29,569 nt of DNA from an uncultured Prolixibacteraceae bacterium (GCA_937915865.1 CALGIG010000074.1:1-29569), one strand, 5' to 3'; shown: positions 14,838-23,260, counted from the first letter of the stretch. Numbers and translations are program-made. Notes: a model not told the origin generated them from the sequence alone.

Positions 14838-16820
14838 ATGGAAATAGGAATTTTAACAGATATCGTAATTATTTTCGCATGTGCTACTGCGGTTAATTAC
14901 TTATTCACCAAACTTCGGATACCTACTATTATCGGGTATTTGCTTACCGGTATTGTTGTAGGACCATCGTTACTGGGTGTAATAGACTCGCCCCACGAAA
15001 TCGAATTTATGGCCGAAATTGGTATTATTCTCCTGATGTTTACAATCGGGCTTGAATTTTCTCTTAATCACCTTATTAAAATCCGGAAAATTGTTTTTGT
15101 AGGAGGGTTTATTCAGCTTGTTTTCACAGCGGGAGTTACCGCCCTTTTTGCCCGAACTTACAATATGAACTGGGGAACCGCGGTCTTTATCGGATTCCTG
15201 ACTGCATTAAGCAGCACTGCACTTGTTTTGAAGATACTTCAGGAGAAAGCTGAAGTTACTTCAAACTATGGCCGGACAGTTGTCGGGATACTAATCTTTC
15301 AGGATATAATTTTGATTCCCATGTTGTTGCTTACTCCAATGCTTGGCGGTCAAACTGCTGACATTGGAGGACGGTTATTGGCCATGGGGACGAAAACCTT
15401 ATTCATGATGGGTTTGGTTTATGTGGCAAATCGTTGGGTAATGCCTCGCGTTTTACACCTGATTGCCTTAACCAAAAATCAGGAATTGTTTTTGATGAGC
15501 ATCCTGCTGGTTTGCCTGGCCATTGCTTTGTTAACTTCTGAAATGGGGATGTCGCTGGCTTTTGGAGCTTTTTTAGGCGGTTTGATGATTTCGCGGTCAG
15601 AATATAGCGAGGATGCTTTTAGCCACCTCATTCCCTTTAAAGATACGTTTACCAGTTTCTTTTTTGTTTCGATAGGCATGTTGCTCGATTTGAGTTTTGT
15701 AGGACACAATTTATTTTTGGTTATAGGAACGGTTGTGTTGGTTATTGCTATAAAAGCATTTGTAGCCGGAGGAACAGCTTTTGTTTTGGGTCATACTTTC
15801 AGAGGAACAGTTATGGTTGGTGTAGCTTTGGCTCAAATTGGTGAATTCTCATTTATTCTGGCAAAAACTGGTCAGGATTATAATATTCTGTCAGAATATT
15901 ATTACCAGCTCTTTCTTGCTGTTACTATCGTTTCAATGGCTGTTTCGCCTTTCCTGATCATGGGGGCTAAACCACTGGCTAACCGGCTCATGAAACTTCC
16001 TATACCTGAATTTCTGGCAAAGGGATTATTTCCTCTTCAAGAGATTGAAGTTCCTAAGATGCAGAACCATATTGTTTTTATTGGCAAAGATTCTCGTTCG
16101 TTGAATCTCTCGCGCATGTCGTTCGAAATGAAATTGCCGTATGTTTCCATAGTTTTTGATCCGGCATCGGCGAGGGCCCGGCAGGTAAAAGGTGAAATGG
16201 TTGTTTATGGAGATGCTTTGAATGAACCTGTTTTACAGAAGGCTTATGTTGGTTCAGCCGAAATTGTGGTTGTTAGTATTGGTGATGCAATTACAGCCCT
16301 GGGCGTTATTGAACAGGTTCGAAAATTGAACAAACATGCCTATATCATGGTACGGTCGAGACACGTTTCGGATATCGAAGATTTATATGCAATGGGGGCC
16401 GACCAGGTAATACCTGAAGAGTTTGAAACGGCAATTGAAATGTTTGAACGCATTTTGAAAAAGTTGTTAATTCCCAATGGCGAGATAGAAAGGGCTATTG
16501 AGCATATCAGAAATGATAATTACGGAATATTCAGGGAAGAGGAAGAAGCAAATTCTTTTCCTTTGAGCAATGAAATTCCAGGGATTGAGATCATTGCCTT
16601 GCGGGCATATAATTACCCGATTTTCCCAGGCAATTCTTTGAAAGATATTCATTTGCGAAAAGATTATGGTGTGACCGTTGTGGCTGTCAAACGAAAAGAT
16701 AAGATTTTTGAAAATCCGGCTTCGGGCTTTGTTTTCGAAGTCGATGATGTTCTTTATGTTTTAGGAAAACCTGAAGAAATTGGTCGTTTAAAACAAAACC
16801 AGGAAAAGAAAGGCCCTTAA
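14838..16820 (+). CDS. CPA2-family cation:proton antiporter with C-terminal TrkA-N and TrkA-C domains
   Basis: The protein has 660 residues. About the first 390 are a Na+/H+-exchanger fold with a dozen hydrophobic segments. Family signatures include RIPTIIGYLLTGIVVGP near residue 27, SSTALVLKIL and GILIFQDIILIPML (the QD motif of the Kef/RosB group), and GEFSFILAKTG. A TrkA-N (RCK) domain follows from ~409 (NHIVFIGKDSRSLNLS) and a TrkA-C domain covers about 570-655 (GIEIIALRAYNYPIFPGNSL to DVLYVLGKPEE). The transporter exchanges K+ or Na+ for H+ across the inner membrane, gated by the regulatory domains. The dinucleotide loop normally GxGxxG reads GKDSRS, so ligand binding is probably altered. 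The stop lies 30 bases from the convergent der gene. Confidence 0.9.
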   Translation: MEIGILTDIVIIFACATAVNYLFTKLRIPTIIGYLLTGIVVGPSLLGVIDSPHEIEFMAEIGIILLMFTIGLEFSLNHLIKIRKIVFVGGFIQLVFTAGVTALFARTYNMNWGTAVFIGFLTALSSTALVLKILQEKAEVTSNYGRTVVGILIFQDIILIPMLLLTPMLGGQTADIGGRLLAMGTKTLFMMGLVYVANRWVMPRVLHLIALTKNQELFLMSILLVCLAIALLTSEMGMSLAFGAFLGGLMISRSEYSEDAFSHLIPFKDTFTSFFFVSIGMLLDLSFVGHNLFLVIGTVVLVIAIKAFVAGGTAFVLGHTFRGTVMVGVALAQIGEFSFILAKTGQDYNILSEYYYQLFLAVTIVSMAVSPFLIMGAKPLANRLMKLPIPEFLAKGLFPLQEIEVPKMQNHIVFIGKDSRSLNLSRMSFEMKLPYVSIVFDPASARARQVKGEMVVYGDALNEPVLQKAYVGSAEIVVVSIGDAITALGVIEQVRKLNKHAYIMVRSRHVSDIEDLYAMGADQVIPEEFETAIEMFERILKKLLIPNGEIERAIEHIRNDNYGIFREEEEANSFPLSNEIPGIEIIALRAYNYPIFPGNSLKDIHLRKDYGVTVVAVKRKDKIFENPASGFVFEVDDVLYVLGKPEEIGRLKQNQEKKGP

Positions 16821-16840
16821 CTTTTAACTAGATGAAGGGC
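16813..16840. terminator. Possible shared terminator between convergent genes
   Basis: GCCCTT (16813-16818) and AAGGGC (16835-16840) form a 6-bp stem across the short gap between the antiporter and der stops. The loop is long and the T-tract poor, so this is tentative. Confidence 0.3.
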
Positions 16841-16850
16841 TCTCTGAAGA

Positions 16851-18158
16851 TTATTTCTTTCGGATAAAAATCTGAACGGGTACACCTGAAAAATTGAATT
16901 TTTCCCTGATCTTATTTTCCAGATAACGTCTGTATGGTTCCTTTACGTACTGAGGTAAATTGGCAAAAAATGCAAAACTTGGAGTTTGGCTTGGTAGCTG
17001 TGTAACGTATTTAATTTTTACAAATTTCCCTTTGATCGATGGCGGAGGATAAGCTTCAATGGCTTCGAGCATCACCTCGTTCAATTCCGAAGTTTTTACT
17101 TTTCGGGTACGGTTTTCATATACTTCAACAGCCGTTTCAAGTGCCTTTAAAATACGCTGTTTGGTCAATGCTGAAACAAAAACGATTGGTATATCGACGA
17201 ACGGGGCAATACGTTCTTTAATTGCTTTTATAAATGTATTGGTACTCGAATTATCTTTCTCAACTAAATCCCATTTGTTTACAAGGATGACAACTCCTTT
17301 TTTGTTTCGTTCAATAAGGTGGAAAATCGAAACATCCTGGGCTTCCATTCCCCGGGTGGCATCAAGCATCAGGATACACACATCCGAATCTTCGATGGCA
17401 CGAATGGAGCGCATCGTTGAATAGAACTCCACATCTTCCTTTACCTTGGTGCGTTTGCGTAATCCTGCTGTATCAACCAGGTAAAAATCATACCCAAATT
17501 TGTTGTAGCGGGTGTGGATCGAGTCTCGGGTGGTACCGGCAATGTCGGTTACTATATTGCGTTCTTCACCGGTCAGGGCATTAATCAGCGACGATTTACC
17601 AACATTGGGGCGTCCAATAATAGCGAAATGAGGAATCTTTTCTTCTTCCTCATCAACTTCTTTTTCTGGAAATTCGGCAACTAATGCATCGAGTAAATCG
17701 CCGGTTCCACTTCCAGTCATCGACGAAATACAATATAATTCGCCAAGTCCAAGCGAATAAAACTCGTGCGAATCGATAATCCGCATGTTGTTGTCGACTT
17801 TGTTAACGGCGAGAAATACTTTTTTTGAAGAACGACGAAGAACAGATGCCACTTCCTCATCCATATCAGTTACACCACTTTCAACGTCAACCACGAAGAG
17901 TACTACATCGGCCTCTTCAATGGCAATTATTACCTGCTTGCGGATTTCGCTTTCAAATTCATCTTCGGAGTTTACAGCATAACCGCCAGTGTCGATAATT
18001 GAAAAATCGACTCCATTCCATGTTCCTTTTCCGTACTGACGGTCGCGGGTTACACCTGACATTTCGTCAACAATGGCTTTCCTGGTTTCTGTAATCCGGT
18101 TAAAAAGTGTTGATTTACCAACATTCGGACGTCCTACTATTGCTATAATGTTGCTCAT
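16851..18158 (-). CDS. der: Ribosome-assembly GTPase Der (EngA)
   Basis: The protein has 435 residues from ATG 18158, which begins MSNIIAIVGRPNVGKST as in the family. An upstream in-frame ATG at 18185 sits in the GC-rich repeat and is rejected. There are two consecutive G domains, unique to Der: G1 GRPNVGKS at 9-16 and 182-189, G3 DTGG at 56-59 and DTAG at 229-232, G4 NKVD at 119-122 and NKWD near 297. An acidic linker (EVDEEEEK) joins the domains, and a KH-like C-terminal domain ends in VPVQIFIRKK. Der acts in late assembly of the 50S subunit. It is transcribed in the same direction as era, 145 bases downstream of it, with an inverted repeat pair between. Confidence 0.96.
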   Translation of the reverse strand: MSNIIAIVGRPNVGKSTLFNRITETRKAIVDEMSGVTRDRQYGKGTWNGVDFSIIDTGGYAVNSEDEFESEIRKQVIIAIEEADVVLFVVDVESGVTDMDEEVASVLRRSSKKVFLAVNKVDNNMRIIDSHEFYSLGLGELYCISSMTGSGTGDLLDALVAEFPEKEVDEEEEKIPHFAIIGRPNVGKSSLINALTGEERNIVTDIAGTTRDSIHTRYNKFGYDFYLVDTAGLRKRTKVKEDVEFYSTMRSIRAIEDSDVCILMLDATRGMEAQDVSIFHLIERNKKGVVILVNKWDLVEKDNSSTNTFIKAIKERIAPFVDIPIVFVSALTKQRILKALETAVEVYENRTRKVKTSELNEVMLEAIEAYPPPSIKGKFVKIKYVTQLPSQTPSFAFFANLPQYVKEPYRRYLENKIREKFNFSGVPVQIFIRKK

Positions 18159-18173
18159 ATTTTCTCTCCTAAC

Positions 18174-18298
18174 AGCCTTCCCCAACCCCCCTCCGAAAGA
18201 GGGGGAGAAAGAAATGGCACTCGTATATTTCTATTTTAAAATCTAATGCAATGTACCTTTTTAAGCCCTCTCTTTCGGGGAGGGTTGGGGAGGGGCTT
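18174..18298. repeat. GC-rich inverted repeat pair (REP-like) between era and der
   Basis: Copy A (18174-18206) and copy B (18265-18298) are similar sequences in opposite orientation around a 58-base AT-rich spacer. Read on the same strand, both begin AGCC, continue into C-rich tracts around CCCCAACCC and then CCGAAAGAG. Each copy also folds on itself: CCCCCTC-CGAAA-GAGGGGG in A, and CCCTC...GAGGG in B. They stand out sharply from the local base composition, and I interpret them as members of an interspersed repeat family. Confidence 0.8.
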
Positions 18299-18303
18299 CC
18301 CCG

Positions 18304-19188
18304 CTACTCCATATCGTACCCAAATCCGCTCAATGAACGGTCTTTCTCGCGCCAGTCTTTGTTTACTTTTACATACAATTGGAGAAAAACCTTTTTCTGA
18401 AAAAATTCTTCCATGTCTATTCGTGCGTCGGTGCCTACTTTTTTTAGCGCTTTACCCTGATGTCCAATGATGATTCCTTTCTGGCTGTCGCGGTTAACGT
18501 GTATAACGCACATGAGGTTTAGCAGTTTTTCTTCTTCTTTGAACTGTTCAACTTCCACCTCAACTGAATAGGGAACTTCCTTATCGTAATTCAGCAAAAT
18601 CTTTTCGCGAATAATTTCACTTACGAAGAAACGCTCATTTCTGTCTGTAAGTTCATCTTTAGGGAAATAAGCCGGACCATCAGGTAACAGTTCCAAAATG
18701 CGGTCGAAAATCTGGGCAACACCAAATTTGTTTGTTGCCGAAATGGCATATACACTTGCTAAAGGAAGTTGCTCGCTCCAGTATTTATACAATTCGAGTA
18801 CCTTTTCCTGAGTAGAAAGGTCTATTTTGTTAATCAGTACAATCACAGCAGCTTCCGAGCTTTTTATACGTTCAATGTATTCCTGGTTTTTTCCGGGCTG
18901 TTCAATTACGTCAGTTACATATAAAATTACGTCGGCATCAATCAGTGCGGTATTTACAAACCTCATCATGGTTTCCTGAAGTTTGTAGTTTGGTTTTAAA
19001 ATTCCCGGAGTGTCAGAATAAACAATCTGGAAATCATCGCCATTAACGATGCCTTTGATACGGTGACGCGTAGTTTGCATTTTTGATGTAATGATCGACA
19101 AACGCTCACCAACCAGGACATTCATGATGGTCGATTTCCCAACGTTGGGATTCCCGATAATGTTTACAAATCCGGATTTATGTGCCAT
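18304..19188 (-). CDS. era: GTPase Era
   Basis: The protein has 294 residues, the typical Era length. The N-terminal G domain has GNPNVGKS (12-19), a T-R effector segment (KMQTTRHRIKG), DTPG (59-62) and NKID (120-123). The C-terminal KH domain shows GIIIGHQGKALKKVGTDARIDME, the RNA-binding GxxG loop (GHQG) used to contact the 3' end of 16S rRNA. Era monitors 30S maturation. The gene has its own TATCTTTG box upstream and is followed by the inverted repeat pair and der, so two ribosome-assembly GTPases lie together and may share a transcript. Confidence 0.96.
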   Translation of the reverse strand: MAHKSGFVNIIGNPNVGKSTIMNVLVGERLSIITSKMQTTRHRIKGIVNGDDFQIVYSDTPGILKPNYKLQETMMRFVNTALIDADVILYVTDVIEQPGKNQEYIERIKSSEAAVIVLINKIDLSTQEKVLELYKYWSEQLPLASVYAISATNKFGVAQIFDRILELLPDGPAYFPKDELTDRNERFFVSEIIREKILLNYDKEVPYSVEVEVEQFKEEEKLLNLMCVIHVNRDSQKGIIIGHQGKALKKVGTDARIDMEEFFQKKVFLQLYVKVNKDWREKDRSLSGFGYDME

Positions 19189-19220
19189 TTATTTAAGTAT
19201 GAATATTTTAAAAACAGCCG

Positions 19221-19228
19221 CAAAGATA
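19221..19228 (-). promoter_or_regulatory. -7 promoter box of era
   Basis: The minus strand reads TATCTTTG, an exact TAnnTTTG match, 32 bases before the era ATG at 19188. Confidence 0.5.
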
Positions 19229-19295
19229 ATCAAATCTCTGTGAATGTCTAGTAATTTAAATCTTCGACATTTGGCAGGGTATCCGCAGAAAATGC

Positions 19296-19333
19296 AAAAG
19301 GATCCGACTTTTTAAAAGATCGGATCCTTTTTT
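19296..19333. terminator. Terminator of the rluB-sigma-membrane protein unit
   Basis: AAAAGGATCCGA (19296-19307) and TCGGATCCTTTT (19320-19331) form a perfect 12-bp stem around a 12-base loop. T-runs lie on both strands: six on plus, four on minus. It lies between the minus-strand anti-sigma-like gene (ends 19430) and era, so I assign it to the former. Confidence 0.75.
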
Positions 19334-19429
19334 ACCCTTTTGCTGGTTGTCCAACGAGGCTTTGCCATTCAATTACTAAGATACTCTATGAAAATAATTT
19401 AGCAATCCGAAAAGTTTATAGCTGATTTC

Positions 19430-20143
19430 TTAAAGCGTACTTTCTTCTTTAATTTCTGATTCGTCAAGCTCTTTTAAAGTTTCCCTTAACGATTGAAGGT
19501 ACTTGCCATACAACTTATTGAAACCCCATCTTAGTATAAAAAACAAAAAAGTGATTAATGGAATAAGGATCAGAATACCAATACCGACCAATTTCCAAAG
19601 TTGTAAACTGACAAGCTGCCAAACTGAAATATTTCCGGAATCGGCCTGTATTTTAAGTCCATCATAAAGTCCGGCTGAAAAAACTACAATCATATTTAGC
19701 AAAAACATGACTACTGCCAGGTAAAATAACCTGCGGTACGTAATTACTGTTTTTAGAATTCCTTTTAGTAAATCTTTGATTTGCAGATCAATTGAAAAGC
19801 TCTTTTTAATCCTGATATACTTGATTACAAAGAACAAATAGGTTGTTACTATTAGCGCAGTAGAGAAAAAATCAATTGGAACCAGCCATTTAGGATATTC
19901 AACTATGTCGTTTATGATAACTTTCGAAAAGTAAGCCGATAAAAACATCGAATCAGCAATAACGTAACCGATGAACAGCAATAGTATAGTCAACCCAATG
20001 CGGATATTTCGGTCAATTCGCTCAACAAGCGATTTGGTACGTGATTTTAGCAATTCCTGTATTGACTCCTTTTCAAGCCGATGCTTGTTCATCTCCTGAG
20101 AAGAATATGTTTCCCATGCCGACTTTAAATCCTTTAAATCCAT
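19430..20143 (-). CDS. Membrane protein paired with an ECF sigma factor (anti-sigma-like)
   Basis: The protein has 237 residues. The cytoplasmic N-terminus (MDLKDLKSAWETYSSQEMNK, then a Lys/Glu-rich helix to ~45) precedes four hydrophobic segments at about 48-72, 87-107, 133-153 and 178-202. The C-terminus is charged. The opening LKSAWETYSSQE resembles that of the membrane partners often encoded right after ECF sigma genes in Bacteroidota. I infer that it binds and restrains the sigma factor, but no defined anti-sigma (ZAS/RskA) zinc motif is visible. Only two bases separate it from the sigma stop codon, so they are co-translated. The signal it senses is unknown. Confidence 0.7.
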   Translation of the reverse strand: MDLKDLKSAWETYSSQEMNKHRLEKESIQELLKSRTKSLVERIDRNIRIGLTILLLFIGYVIADSMFLSAYFSKVIINDIVEYPKWLVPIDFFSTALIVTTYLFFVIKYIRIKKSFSIDLQIKDLLKGILKTVITYRRLFYLAVVMFLLNMIVVFSAGLYDGLKIQADSGNISVWQLVSLQLWKLVGIGILILIPLITFLFFILRWGFNKLYGKYLQSLRETLKELDESEIKEESTL

Positions 20144-20145
20144 CT

Positions 20146-20634
20146 CTATTCTTCCGTATTCATTAGCAATTTCAACTTCTTTTTAATTCGGTTCATTTTT
20201 ACTCTTACATAATTTTGAGTAATACCCGTAATTTCAGCAATTTCTTCGTACTTTTTGTCTTCAAGAAACAAGAGAATAATCGATTTCTCGATTCCACTTA
20301 ACTGTGAGACAGCTTTGTTAAGTATTTTAATTTGTTCCTCTTCTCTCGTATCGTATATTTCTTCTGCCAACTGCAGATTTTCGTACGAAATGCCTGATTT
20401 GTCGGGTTGTCGCTTGTCTTTTTTAAAACTTGTAATGGCTGTATTCAGGGCCACTCTGTACATCCAGGTAGAAAATTTCGATTCGTTTCTGAACGATGGA
20501 TAAGACTTCCACAATTGTGCCAGAATTTCCTGGAATAAATCACGGCGATCTTCTTCCAAATCGCAGTAAACGGAACAAACCTTGTGAATTATTCCTTGGT
20601 TCTCAGTGATTATCTGTAGAAATTCTTTTTCCAA
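20146..20634 (-). CDS. ECF-type RNA polymerase sigma factor
   Basis: The protein has 162 residues. Region 2 covers about 10-75 (DLFQEILAQLWKSYPSFRN, then FSTWMYRVALNTAI, the core-binding and -10 melting helices). After a short variable linker, region 4 covers about 105-158 (LSGIEKSIILLFLEDKKYEEIAEITG, then the HTH recognition helix TQNYVRVKMNRIKKKL). Regions 1 and 3 are absent, as in ECF sigma factors. It directs polymerase to a small regulon in response to a signal relayed by the adjacent membrane protein (inference). It begins 37 bases after the pseudouridine synthase stop and is probably transcribed from the same promoter. No FecR-like or SusC/D genes accompany it. Confidence 0.9.
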   Translation of the reverse strand: MEKEFLQIITENQGIIHKVCSVYCDLEEDRRDLFQEILAQLWKSYPSFRNESKFSTWMYRVALNTAITSFKKDKRQPDKSGISYENLQLAEEIYDTREEEQIKILNKAVSQLSGIEKSIILLFLEDKKYEEIAEITGITQNYVRVKMNRIKKKLKLLMNTEE

Positions 20635-20671
20635 CGCTCTTTATAAGTCTTGAAAAGTGAAAAATATTACA

Positions 20672-21451
20672 TCAGCTCATTTTTAAAAAATATACTTCCT
20701 GTGCTGTTAGAAAACGATAACGGCCACGGGGAAGGTCTTTTTTAGTTAATCCGGCAAACATTACCCGGTCGAGCTTTTCAACATTATAGCCAAGGTGGTT
20801 AAAAATCCGTCGGACAATACGGTTTTTGCCAGAATGTATCTCGATGCCAACCTGGCGTTTATCATTGTAATCAATCATTTCAATTTCGTCGGCTGCTATA
20901 AACCCATCTTCAAGATCAATTCCCTTTTTAATTTTCTGCAAATCTTCCGGTTCCAAATCTTTATCGAGCTGAACATGGTAAACCTTCTTTTTTTCGTAAC
21001 TCGGGTGAGTTAACTTTTTGGCAAGTTCGCCATCATTGGTAAATAAAAGTAATCCGGTTGTTTGCATATCTAGGCGGCCAACCGGATAAATACGTTCGGA
21101 ACAAGCATTTTCAACAAGCTGCATAACTGTTCGTTCGGCGTGCGGATCGTCTATGGTAGTTACAAATCCGCGTGGTTTGTTGAGCAGAAGATATACTTTG
21201 CGCTCCGGATTCAGCCTATTCCCTTGGTAGCGAACATCATCGTCGATGGTTACTTTAAAACCAAGTTCTGAAATTACTTTGCCGTTAACTGTAATTAGTC
21301 CATCAGTAATTATTTTATCGGCATCGCGACGAGAGCAAATACCTGAATTGGCAATGTACTTATTTAACCTGATTAACCCGTCAGAGGCTGGTTGCTCCGG
21401 CGTTTGACCTTGCTTCTTTACAACTATCTTCTTTTTCTGAAAATCTTTCAA
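20672..21451 (-). CDS. RluB/RsuA-family 23S/16S rRNA pseudouridine synthase
   Basis: The protein has 259 residues. A Lys/Gln-rich N-terminal tail (1-25) precedes an S4 RNA-binding domain (LIRLNKYIANSGICSRRDADKII, 26-48). The catalytic domain follows, with the active-site aspartate Asp128 in YPVGRLDMQTTGLLLFTNDGEL. LLLNKPRGFVTT (88-99) and GKNRIVRRIFNHLGY are further RluB/E/F/RsuA landmarks. The enzyme isomerises a uridine in rRNA; length and S4 domain favour RluB (position 2605 in E. coli), but RsuA or RluF cannot be excluded. The ECF sigma gene follows at 37 bases. With Der, Era and TsaC it adds to the translation-related genes in this window. Confidence 0.9.
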   Translation of the reverse strand: MKDFQKKKIVVKKQGQTPEQPASDGLIRLNKYIANSGICSRRDADKIITDGLITVNGKVISELGFKVTIDDDVRYQGNRLNPERKVYLLLNKPRGFVTTIDDPHAERTVMQLVENACSERIYPVGRLDMQTTGLLLFTNDGELAKKLTHPSYEKKKVYHVQLDKDLEPEDLQKIKKGIDLEDGFIAADEIEMIDYNDKRQVGIEIHSGKNRIVRRIFNHLGYNVEKLDRVMFAGLTKKDLPRGRYRFLTAQEVYFLKMS

Positions 21452-21525
21452 CGCAATAAGTTTTTAATGATGAACTCTTTAGTGGCTCTTCTCTTTGTCA
21501 AAGGTCGTAATTTTTAATGGATTAA

Positions 21526-22368
21526 CTAATGACCTTCCTGTTTATAAAGTTTAAATTGTTCTTTTATGATGTTGCGAACATCGTATTCTGTTCGCATCTC
21601 ATTTAAAAGTCCTTTACCATTAATATACATCATAAAATAGTCGGCTTCTGTATTATTCAATCCGGTTAATTCCTGGACCATTTGTTTGTTGTAATATTGC
21701 GAAATCATTTCCCAATGTTTTTCAGTTACAATAGCTTTCCGTGTTTCACGTTTTTCCTTCTCTCCTTTGCTTAAATGATACTGTAAAAAACTGGCAGGAT
21801 TTACTATTGCCGCAATTACCGGCGGTTTTTTATTGTAGGCATCACCGCGCAATTCTGGCGCAATTTTGGTTTCTTTTCCCATAGGTACGCCATCCATATT
21901 TGCTTTTTTTTGTGTGCCTTTAACGTTTACATCGGGAATAGAGAAGCGAATTGGTTTGGCATAAATAATTAATACATTCGTCTCGTTATAGTTAACCGGG
22001 ATGTGAGCAAAACTTTTGGCAAAGCCGAGGGAGGTAATTTGCAAGCTGTCGATATTGAGGGCATCCATAGTAAACCGTCCTTGCAGGTCGGCGCTAATAG
22101 TTGCCTTAGTTCTCATATTCATAATAATGGCATTGGGGACGGGCATTTCGTCTTCCAGGTTTAAAACCTGACCTTTCAATTTTATTGGCATCGGATCAAC
22201 CTCATCGGTTTGTGCCCAAACAATGGGCGAGAAAAGGATGAATAAGGAAAGTGAAATAATAAACCTAAAAGCTCCTCTTGTATTCAAAAATGGCTTTAAA
22301 AACCATTTTTTTATTAAACACCTTTCAGGATATTTATTTATGATGACCGTTAAGAAAATTTGTTTCAT
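21526..22368 (-). CDS. Secreted CarboxypepD_reg-like domain protein, paralog 1
   Basis: The protein has 280 residues. A long basic N-region (1-33) precedes a signal peptide core (FRFIISLSLFILFSPIVWAQ). Then comes a CarboxypepD_reg-like beta-sandwich of about 80 residues: LKGQVLNLEDEMPVPNAIIMN, GRFTMDALNIDSLQITSLGF. The remainder is polar and mostly helical, ending with LNNTEADYFMMYINGKGL and EQFKLYKQEGH. The domain in TonB-dependent receptors and related envelope proteins is a fold without catalytic role. The next upstream gene encodes a paralog with the same architecture and the same ending, so the pair arose by tandem duplication. ATG 22368 is the only Met before the signal peptide, and a TACTTTTG box lies 19 bases above it. 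Function unknown. Confidence 0.75.
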   Translation of the reverse strand: MKQIFLTVIINKYPERCLIKKWFLKPFLNTRGAFRFIISLSLFILFSPIVWAQTDEVDPMPIKLKGQVLNLEDEMPVPNAIIMNMRTKATISADLQGRFTMDALNIDSLQITSLGFAKSFAHIPVNYNETNVLIIYAKPIRFSIPDVNVKGTQKKANMDGVPMGKETKIAPELRGDAYNKKPPVIAAIVNPASFLQYHLSKGEKEKRETRKAIVTEKHWEMISQYYNKQMVQELTGLNNTEADYFMMYINGKGLLNEMRTEYDVRNIIKEQFKLYKQEGH

Positions 22369-22386
22369 GCACTCATGGCTTTACCG

Positions 22387-22394
22387 CAAAAGTA
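22387..22394 (-). promoter_or_regulatory. -7 promoter box of CarboxypepD_reg paralog 1
   Basis: The minus strand reads TACTTTTG, an exact TAnnTTTG match, 19 bases before the ATG at 22368. Each paralog therefore appears to have its own promoter. Confidence 0.45.
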
Positions 22395-22432
22395 CAAAAA
22401 TCCTGTTCAGAACCTGATTAAGTCAGAATTGA

Positions 22433-23239
22433 TTAATGCCCCTCCGCTTTATAAATTTTAAATTGTTGAAGAATTGTATAAGTTGCGTTTTGTTTGGTTG
22501 TCATTCGTTTAAATAATTTCTTGCCATTGAGGTACATCATGAAATTGTCGGCTTCTGTATTGTTTAAATTTGTAAGGGCAACAACTAAATCTTTATTGTA
22601 AACTCTCGAAATCGACGCCCATTGTTTGTCGCTTTCTTCTGCTGCCTGAACTTTTTGTTTTGATTTTTCTTTTCCTCCCAGGGGTATTCTTAAGAAGCTA
22701 ATCTGGTTATCGTAAACCTTTTCTGAAGCAGGTTTATCTTTCATAATTTCGTTCCTGAAATAAGGCGAAGCAATCCTATTTTCTTTATCGATTTTCATTT
22801 GCTCCTTTTTCACAGTCACATTAATATCGGGGATCAAAAAACTAAGAGGGCGGGCATACACGGTCAATACATCAGAAATATTGTAGATAGCCGGAATTGC
22901 AATGGTTTCTTTCTGGAATCCGAGTGAGCTGATTTCCAAACTATCGGTTATAAAGGCATCAATTGTAAATATCCCGTTGGCATTAGCACTAACGCTTGCT
23001 TTTGTCCGATGATTGGTAATAACAGCATAGGCAACAGGTGTTGCGTCTTCAATATTTAAAATCTGTCCTTTTACCTGAGGTACAAAATTCTCCTGAACTT
23101 TTTGTGCAATGCAAATTGACGCATTTAGAGCTAACGTAATAACGATAATTGCTTTGCAAATTATTCGGAATAAAAGTACCTGAGCTTTTTGCGAATAATC
23201 CGGGCTACTTTTCTTTTTGATTTTGTAAACTTGAGACAT
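22433..23239 (-). CDS. Secreted CarboxypepD_reg-like domain protein, paralog 2
   Basis: The protein has 268 residues with the same order as its downstream neighbour. A basic leader and hydrophobic core (AIIVITLALNASICIAQ) are followed by a CarboxypepD_reg-like domain (VKGQILNIEDATPVAYAVITN, GIFTIDAFITDSLEISSLGF), then SFLIPDINVTVKKEQ and a polar helical half. It ends LNNTEADNFMMYLNGKKLF and QQFKIYKAEGH. Near-identical residues at both the domain core and the last 50 positions, with a divergent middle, suggest conserved functional surfaces at both ends. The signal sequence predicts a periplasmic or outer-membrane-associated protein. Its own TAATTTTG box lies upstream. No partner TonB receptor or protease is next to it; function unknown. 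Confidence 0.75.
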   Translation of the reverse strand: MSQVYKIKKKSSPDYSQKAQVLLFRIICKAIIVITLALNASICIAQKVQENFVPQVKGQILNIEDATPVAYAVITNHRTKASVSANANGIFTIDAFITDSLEISSLGFQKETIAIPAIYNISDVLTVYARPLSFLIPDINVTVKKEQMKIDKENRIASPYFRNEIMKDKPASEKVYDNQISFLRIPLGGKEKSKQKVQAAEESDKQWASISRVYNKDLVVALTNLNNTEADNFMMYLNGKKLFKRMTTKQNATYTILQQFKIYKAEGH

Positions 23240-23260
23240 AGTGTTTCCTTGGCTTTAGAA

